The notes beneath the pieces were generated by a model that saw only the letters and a list, made by a program, of their open reading frames with translations, did no database searches and was not told where the DNA came from. 64,000 nt of DNA from Marasmius tenuissimus (lineage: Eukaryota > Basidiomycota > Agaricomycetes > Agaricales > Marasmiaceae): assembly GCA_029532415.1 (NCBI GenBank), contig JAQOTA010000054.1, positions 2,356,001 through 2,420,000 of the forward strand, read 5' to 3'. A program made the translations under genes and the position numbers. Shown here piece after piece: positions 57,621 to 64,000 of the stretch (positions are counted from its first letter, which is position 1; each line of letters begins with the position of its first letter).

Positions 57621-59809
57621 ATGGAACGACTCTGTGGTGAGTGTGCCCCTAGCTGCGATACTACATAAGTTGTGTTCACAGATTATCCTCCCTTCACAGA
57701 TGAAGTGCTTCAATTAATCTTCTACGAATTGCACGAACCCTCCTGCTTAACGCTCGTCTCGAAACGTTTCCACGAATTCTCCCAGGATCCCTACTTTCGA
57801 GCTCGCTACTTTATCGCTCGCTACGGAAGTGGACAGGCCATATTCTACGCTCTCGGGCGTGGCAAGGTCGTCAGCGAAAGGGTGCTCGATGTACGTCGCC
57901 ATCTGCCATATATGTTTCCATGAGAGAGACGCTCATTTCAACACTCCGCTTACATTGACTTCTTCTGATTGCTACTAACAGATTCTGATTACTAGCGGCG
58001 CACATCTCTCTCGATACCTCATACAAGTCGCCATCCACCATTACTTTCATACCCAGTCGCACTTTATTAAAACGCAATGGGTCCGGAGTGTACCGCTTCC
58101 CGTCTTCACCCATTTCCTTCAACTTGCGTCGAAGCGTTACGATGAGATCCCACGCGGAAAGGTGTGTGCTCACCCACGTCGCAGGGGCCCAGTTCACTTC
58201 GGTAAACTCACGCTCCGATGAATGATCGTAGGGTCAGGATGATGGATCCTTATTCGCGCTATTCCTTAACGAAAGCAGATATCCCCCGAGCCAGAAGCGT
58301 GTCCCTTGGGAGACGATACGTGATATCATCGAGAAATACCATGTATGTATTCAGCCTCTTGCCTTGTATGATATATTACACTGACGCTGACATAATCTAC
58401 CTTGTAGTTCTTTCCCTTTAGTGACAAGGTACAGGAAAAAGATGTCAGCCACCATCCCTAATTGGCCGTTTTCTTACGCGAGTTGTGTCGCAGGACCCGA
58501 TAATGGCTCAGTTTCCCCTGGCACTTGCCATTGAACCCCGGCTGCTACCTTATGCCGTCGCGAATGGTTTCCATATGGACAGCAAGGCAAGTAATATGGA
58601 CGAAGCCTCCCTCAACCCGCTCATTAACATCGCTTCCTCGCTTCTCCCCACAGTACCGCGATTTCGTGTTTCGCAAGATGTTCGAATATGCGTCCGCCAG
58701 TGATCGTAAGGCCGAAGATATCATCCAAAATTTCACAGAACTTTCACGACTCGACCCGAAGTAAGACTTTTTCTGCTCATGTGCCACACCGGGGTGTACT
58801 ATTCGAAGCCGCTGAACTATTTCTCATAGGATGTTCCTTACCCGTACCGTTGCCGCGGAGATTTGTATGGAAGCGAAGGTCAATACTGTCGGATACTCGG
58901 CCTTGAAACATCTGGACAAGAAGGGGCAGTTGCGTTTCAGCCTCTCGTGAGTTCGCTAGTGGCATACCGACCGCCATTAAAACGCTGATCATTTCCAATA
59001 GCGCTTTGATTAAAGACCTCCTGAAGGTAGTGAATGCATTAGAGCTTGTCACTTTACTGTGACAATTGGTCTGACGATTTCCCAGGTATTTCTCAAGACT
59101 CGCTCCGTGACGACACTCGAGACGCAGTCCACGATTCGTTACCTGTTCTCGGAATTCCCTTGCAATGACCCAACGGTCCGCCTCGTCGTGCTGTTGACCG
59201 TGTTTATGGCCGCCGACACGGACACGCTTTCCATTGTGAAAGTTAGACTCGAAGATCTCAAGATCGGACCACTGACTCGGCGAGACGTGTACAACCTGCT
59301 CATCCACCCGATGATGGATCGTTGTTCAGTACTCTTCGATTACATGCGAACTGAGATGGAGTCGGAACAAGGACGAAAGGGGTTGAGCGCGAAGGAGATT
59401 AGTCCGATTGTGGATGATGTCGCTACGAGGTTGATAGAGATTGATTGCAAGGTGCGTCGATCGGTTCGTTTGGGGCCCGTCCTGGGAATGAGCTGATGTC
59501 CTAGGCTTCTTTCAGGGAAAGATGCTTAGGAGGTTACATGACAGCTGCCCGACTGTTCGTGAGACCCTTACAAGGGTCTTATTTTCCAAGCATAAAATTG
59601 GCCTGGACGATCTCCCTGAATCCAGTGACCAAGAGGCTTGTGGGAGCTATGAGGCGACTTTGTGTCGGGACAATGTCGTCAAAGGGATGGAATACTTTTG
59701 GACCGGAGAACACCATCCAGCTTCTGATGACGAGGTGATGCACGATCCAGAGCTTGTGGGTTTTATGCGCTTTTCGATCGGCGGGTTTTGGTTGACTCGC
59801 AATAAATGA
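57621..59809 (+). CDS. F-box-type protein of an Agaricomycete family, 512 aa
   Basis: Eleven exons: 57621-57636, 57682-57890, 57982-58161, 58232-58342, 58408-58428, 58494-58586, 58654-58760, 58830-58946, 59002-59026, 59086-59451 and 59516-59809. The N-terminus MERLCDYPPFTDEVLQLIFY followed by ELHEPSCLTLVSKRFHEFSQ has the F-box pattern (hydrophobic helix, L-x-S-V-S-K-R-F). The rest is alpha-helical (ILITSGAHLSRYLIQVAIHH; FVFRKMFEYASASDRKAEDI), a layout I know from many Agaricomycetes, without an assigned function. I infer an SCF-type adaptor, not shown by sequence. Intron 58587-58653 has a GC donor (AAG/GCAAGT) and is 67 nt, so it must be removed to keep frame. Exons of 16, 21 and 25 nt are notable. 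Confidence 0.8.
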
Positions 59810-59845
59810 TAACAGGGCGAAGTTGGGCAAGACTCGTTAACTATC

Positions 59846-61000
59846 ATGATACGCCACGATGAACTCCTGCCTTCCCGAAGTCGTCGTCGAATCTCGTATT
59901 TCTCCCCATACACAGATCTCGGCCTTTCTGTCCTTCCGACTGGTGCGTTGCCAATCTTTCTTTGTTTTGGGCACGCGTAGTTGATCCCTGGTCATGCAGA
60001 GTATGAACAAGTGGGAAGGTGGATTAAGGCAGAGTTTGGGGTGATGAGTGATATAACGGCTGTGTTTATGACACATGCTGTTGTGAATAACTCGTCTTCG
60101 GTGAGTGGAATTTTTTGGTATGTCTGATTAACAAGGGACTGAACATGCTCCCCAGTTGTTGCGACACTACCTACTCGAGTACGACTCAGCACACGTACCG
60201 GTGACGTTCAGGCATTTCGAGATGCTAGCACGCTTAGGACGCCCCATCGTTAGTCACTCTTGGGCTCGCTCACCACTGCCACCACTTGCTCACGTTTCCC
60301 TTTTCTTCTCTAGAGCTACACCCTTACCTTATACCTGATGAATGGACCCGAGTTCTATTACTGCGAAGACGACTACGTTGGCAGACACTGCGACACCGCC
60401 AAAAAGACCCCGAGATCGAACGCCTCAGTTTGCGTCTTGGACCCGTCACCTCCTGTTCCGACTGGGAAACACGGTTTGAACAGGGCCAAGAAGCGTCCAC
60501 GGAGGAGTGCGGCTAATGTTCGTACCTATGCCATGCCCGAGTCAGACGAGGAGTCGGCTCCAATGGAGGAGGTGAAATCTACCGAAGATAAACAGGCGGT
60601 TAACCTGGACAAGTGGATTCAGGAGCTTGGGGTGTTGCTTAAGGCTGAGCAGTCCAAGGTAATGTTACCGGGTCGTGTGTGTGTAGGGTAATCGAGCTCA
60701 TTCTTCTACTTAGCTTCGCCAGAGGAGGAAGCAATTGGGAAGATTACAGGTAGATGGAAGTGGTGATGCGCCGGTGAGTTGCGATCGCTGTGTTGGGATT
60801 GTCATACCGCTCACTCAATTCCCGCTCCGTAGATACAGAATGAGTTTGTCAAATCTTTGTCGACAGAGTTACGTCTACTTCGGAAACACAGTCGGGAGAA
60901 GGCACCTCTCGTGGAGACCACGGTGTACGACGACGACGATGACGATGGAGAGTATGTTGATCGGCATGGACACCATAAACGATCGCGAATCACTCGATAG
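59846..61000 (+). CDS. Unidentified protein with acidic C-terminal half, 287 aa
   Basis: Six exons: 59846-59942, 60000-60100, 60156-60248, 60314-60658, 60714-60773 and 60833-61000; the frame closes throughout. The N-terminal 115 residues look globular (EYEQVGRWIKAEFGVMSDIT; LLRHYLLEYDSAHVPVTFRH followed by FEMLARLGRPISY) and could be a BRCT-like or winged-helix fold, but I cannot assign it. The C-terminal half is charged: KKRPRRSAANVR, ESDEESAPMEEVKSTEDK, an Asp run (DDDDDDGEYVD) and a basic end KRSRITR. This composition suggests a nuclear protein. It starts only 36 bp after the F-box gene's stop, in the same direction. Confidence 0.65.
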
Positions 61001-61419
61001 AAGTTGTTCTTCCAGGCTTTTTTTTTTACCATATCACACTCACACCTCGACATCAAGTTTATTATGCATGCGACGCACACTCTAGTTTATTAATCCTGTC
61101 ATGTATTTGGCCTTGTACAATTCGCGGAGTCTATTTGTAGCCGTTGCGGCCTTTGGAGGTGCAGGCCTTGAGGAGATATTATTATTACATTATTCACTGT
61201 TTAAATACTTGACTACAGCTCGTAATCTTTTACCGTAGGTTTTGCCTAGTTATATGTATGGCCATGTGTTGGCCCGGTTGCATGGTCAATCAAGTTCAAG
61301 CTTCCAAGAACCCCAAAAAAGGTTGACTGATTGTCGGCTGAGTTCAAGTCGCTCCGATCAGCAGAGCTTGCGGGCCGACAGTTCCGTTCCGCAAAGTCTC
61401 GACTCTCCACGGTGCCATC
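61001..61419. other. Intergenic, about 420 bp
   Basis: T-rich 3' end (TTTTTTTTT at about 61018-61027) and the SDHAF1 promoter. No gene. Confidence 0.4.
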
Positions 61420-61787
61420 ATGTCCGCAACAAGGAAATCGGGCCTCCAGAGGGAGGTTATCAGTTTATACCGCAGGTGAGGACCTCGTTCGTCCGAGTCC
61501 ATGATTTCACGCAAACAGGGTCCGTTCTCCTCAGAGCACTTCGTATGGTACGCGGTAAACCTCCTGCAAATAGACCCAAATTCTCGCTCTTCGTCCGTTA
61601 TACATTTCGACAAAACGCGTCTTCCGTATCGCCGAGGGACGTTAGTACCATTGAGCATTTACTCAGGAAAGGTCGAAGACAGTTGGAGATGTACGAGTCA
61701 CCGTCTGTGAAGGATTGTTGGGTTTCGGAGGAGATGAGAGAATGGAATAGGACGAGTAGTCGTGGACCGTTGGCTTCAAGTCCTTGA
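61420..61787 (+). CDS. SDHAF1: Succinate dehydrogenase assembly factor 1 (LYR protein), 102 aa
   Basis: Two exons: 61420-61475 and 61535-61787. The protein begins MSATRKSGLQREVISLYRRA, which holds the LYR tripeptide in the canonical LQREVxSLYR context. It continues LRMVRGKPPANRPKFSLFVR, then TFRQNASSVSPRDVSTIEHL, then LRKGRRQLEMYESPSVKDCW. These match SDHAF1/Sdh6, the matrix LYR factor that helps insert Fe-S clusters into the SDH2 subunit of complex II. The length is typical. The LYR motif only appears after splicing: reading straight through the intron loses it, so the short ATG at 61420 is preferred over the longer unspliced frame. Confidence 0.92.
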
Positions 61788-61993
61788 CAATCACTTTCAC
61801 CATGGGTCCTCGGTTCGGCGACCCCCAGGAAGAAGCACTACGTTTGCGGCGGGCAAGACCAACAGTAAGGCCGTTACTTTTTCTACAGATCTGTCTGAAA
61901 CGTATTTCGCCAAGAATCAACTCCATTTGTAGGACACAGTCCAAACACATTAGATTAGCCTGAGATATTCTAGTGGGAACTGTAGCTGTACTT

Positions 61994-62927
61994 CTACTGA
62001 TTCTGTCCAAATAAGCCTGCTTTTGCTGCGTCGGAAGCAGGCGCGCTAGTTGTCGTTGTCGTGGAGGTACCGGATTGTGCGTTCTCAGTGGGCTGTTCCG
62101 TAGTCCCAGCGTCGACCTCTGTTTCCGAAGCGTCAGAGTTGGCTGCCCGACTGGCTTCTCTTTTCGCCATGAATTTGCGTTCTTTTCGATACTCAGCGAG
62201 CTGGTGCTGCAGAACTACCTGGTCGAGGTGGTCTTCCTTCTCCTTTTGCGCAAGTTGAACCGCCCCTTCGTACGCAAGCCTTCGTTCGTTGAGAACGTAT
62301 TTGATGCGTGCCATTGACTTCCGGCACTATAATACAAAGCTCACTGAGAAGTCCCCAAACAGAGGAAGAAGTCATAGAGTGGCTTACCTGTCTTGTTTTG
62401 TATCCCAACGAGATCAATATTGGTGCAGCACCCAACCGTCTTGCTTCTTCTTTTTGCGTCGCAAGGAGGTTTCTCTCTCGCAATAAAACATACCAGAGGG
62501 TGTGCAAATCATGGAAGCTCTTCAAACGGAGCTCAGCGGCTTTCCAGGACCGTCCTATAGGCAACAAGTAGCATTTTATCAGCGGCTGGATAAGAACATG
62601 AATAACTGAAAACGCACCGCTCTGGACATTTTCCTGATATATACTCCCCCCAATTGTCTCGTACCGAGCTTCACCCACAATAGTCTTTCCATCCTTGCCT
62701 AGTTCCTTCTCCCTGAAAAATGCATACAGCCCATGATCTTCCCGTACTGGGACACGGCTTCCGAATCGTAACGGGGCGACAACTTGCGAAGAAGAGGCGT
62801 CTGAAGTTTGTGGAGGTTGTGCTGAATCCGGCTTGGGAGTGACAGTCGAGCTGGAGGGGACCAGCTCTGCAAAATTCCGACAGAACAGACGAGTAGAGGC
62901 GCGTCGGGAGAGAGCCCACAGTGACAT
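61994..62927 (-). CDS. MRPL4: Mitochondrial large-subunit ribosomal protein uL29m (MRPL4/MRPL47)
   Basis: Three exons: 62618-62927, 62388-62554 and 61994-62326, giving 269 aa. The N-terminus ([20 protein letters not shown]) is a mitochondrial presequence. The conserved uL29m core is [40 protein letters not shown] and [20 protein letters not shown]; this protein sits at the mitoribosome exit tunnel. The C-terminal Thr/Ser/Ala-rich tail ([20 protein letters not shown]) is low-complexity. The gene is divergent from RAD50 across 200 bp and converges with SDHAF1. Confidence 0.93.
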
Positions 62928-63127
62928 TGTAGGACGCACAAAAGAGGGTAAGAGAACGGTTCCGGGACCGAAATTATGTGACACCCGGTGTGACTAGTCG
63001 CGTTCACAGTGACACAGGCGTTTACGCGAAGGTCGTTTCATTCCCCTCACCATCACCACCACGACGTCGTGGTGGTACAAACTATTACTCTTCATAACAA
63101 CAGAACTCAAACGAATAGCTATTATAA
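62928..63127. promoter_or_regulatory. Divergent promoter uL29m / RAD50 with a 22-bp perfect palindrome
   Basis: 200 bp between start codons. A perfect inverted repeat (half-site ACCACCACGAC, positions 63055-63076) lies 50 bp before RAD50. An ACGCG core (about 63024), the MluI cell-cycle-box type, and repeated GTGACAC/GTGTGAC elements (62980-63015) are also present. Confidence 0.5.
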
Positions 63128-64000
63128 ATGGCCTCTTTAAACAAGCTCGCCATACGGGGCATCAGATCCTTCGACGACAAGCAAATCTCCGTCATCGAAT
63201 TCTTCAACCCAGTAACTGTCATTGTCGGCCACAACGGTAGCGGCAAAACCACCATCATCGAATGTCTGAAATATGCTACGACCGGAGACCAACCACCCAA
63301 TACACGTGGTGGTGCTTTCATACACGACCCTAAGATGGCGAATGAGAAAGAAGTCAAGGCTCAAGTCAAGTTACGTTTTCACGCGGCTAATGGGACGAGG
63401 ATGTTGGCTGTGAGGAATCTTAGCGTTACTGCTAAGAAGACGACGGGGTTGACGATGAAGACGTTGGAGAGTATATTGGCTCTTGCTGATGAGAATGTGG
63501 AGAAGGGAGGGAAGGTGTGTTCACGAAATGAAATTGATTGAGGGTTTCTCATTTCTCCAAACAGAGAGGCGTCATCTCGACGAAATGCGCGGAAATGGAT
63601 ACAGAAATACCCCAACTTCTTGGTGTATCCAAGTCTGTCCTCGAGAATGTTATATTTTGTCACCAAGAAGACTCGTATTGGCCACTCGCTGAGCCTGCTG
63701 CTCTCAAGAAGAAGTTTGATGATATCTTCGAGGCTACAAGGTATATATATAGCAACAAACCTTGTCGCTTACTGTTCACCAACCGCCCTTCGCATAAGGT
63801 ACACCAAAGCCCTCGACAATATCAAAGGCCTTCGAAAAGACCGTGTTGCAGAACTCAAAGCTGAGAAAGAACGTCTCGAAAGCCTCGCGCGGGAGAAAAA
63901 CCACGCAGATAAACTCAAGAAAAGGATCAACGAGCTCAGTTCCAACATCGCCGCAAAGGAAGTCGAGTATGATGACATCAAGAGCCAATACGACGCTGTG
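63128..64000 (+). CDS. RAD50: RAD50 DNA repair ATPase, 5' end only
   Basis: Exons 63128-63514, 63565-63740 and 63799 to beyond the window. RAD50 is the SMC-like ATPase of the MRE11-RAD50-NBS1 double-strand-break complex. The N-terminus [20 protein letters not shown] leads to Walker [21 protein letters not shown], then the RAD50-typical [40 protein letters not shown] is the Q-loop region. The start of the coiled coil follows ([20 protein letters not shown]). Everything after residue about 255 is outside the window. Confidence 0.95.

Noticed and set aside
61242..61787. 181-codon unspliced frame over SDHAF1
   Set aside because: Reading through the intron destroys the LYR motif and adds a Ser-rich N-terminus. 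The two-exon model gives a family-length LYR protein.

Overview
The window is fungal nuclear DNA, almost certainly from a mushroom-forming basidiomycete (Agaricomycetes). Genes are dense and cut by many short introns (about 40-90 nt, GT-AG, one GC-AG). Several genes belong to families I know mainly from Agaricomycetes: a five-exon small secreted protein, an F-box-type gene, a two-lobed single-pass membrane protein, and DNA-transposon proteins. Exon chains below were built by hand; for every multi-exon gene given exon by exon the reading frame closes across all junctions.

Left arm (1-25.9 kb): housekeeping genes. In order: the tail of a CaaX protein, a small secreted protein, EAF7 (NuA4), TAM41 (mitochondrial CDP-DAG synthase), SGF29 (SAGA reader), translin, SEN1 helicase, the DEAH helicase DHX37/ECM16 (SSU processome), a small membrane protein, a 2.8 kb stretch with no gene I can support, a single-pass membrane protein, and VMA6 (V-ATPase subunit d).

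Centre (26.1-54.8 kb): a transposon island bounded by two diverged, dead copies of an unusual gene. It looks like the N-terminal and 3'-5' exonuclease part of DNA polymerase delta, ends at the same place in both copies, and has no polymerase domain. Copy 1 carries a nonsense codon and a 479-bp hAT-type MITE; copy 2 carries a different nonsense codon. Between them a DNA transposon (29001-50030) with diverged TIRs and many TTGTACA subterminal repeats encodes a dead transposase-like protein and a DUF6698-like partner. Its left end is split by a Ty3/Gypsy chromovirus (29214-44860, target duplication ATGGA), whose gag is split by a Ty1/Copia element (30370-36662, target duplication CGGTC). To the right lies a TA-flanked foldback element containing another palindrome-rich element and a 131-bp MITE. 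In the elements' coding regions every internal stop can be explained by a single transition, mostly CGA to TGA, which suggests CpG decay.

Right arm (55.4-64 kb): housekeeping again. PSF1 (GINS) and NDUFAF6 diverge from an 80-bp promoter; then an F-box-type gene, an unrecognised gene with an acidic C-terminal half, SDHAF1, mitochondrial ribosomal protein uL29m, and the 5' end of RAD50. No tRNA, rRNA or CRISPR was seen. Genome maintenance (PSF1, RAD50, SEN1), chromatin (EAF7, SGF29) and mitochondrial assembly (TAM41, NDUFAF6, SDHAF1, uL29m) recur, but nothing suggests a functional cluster.
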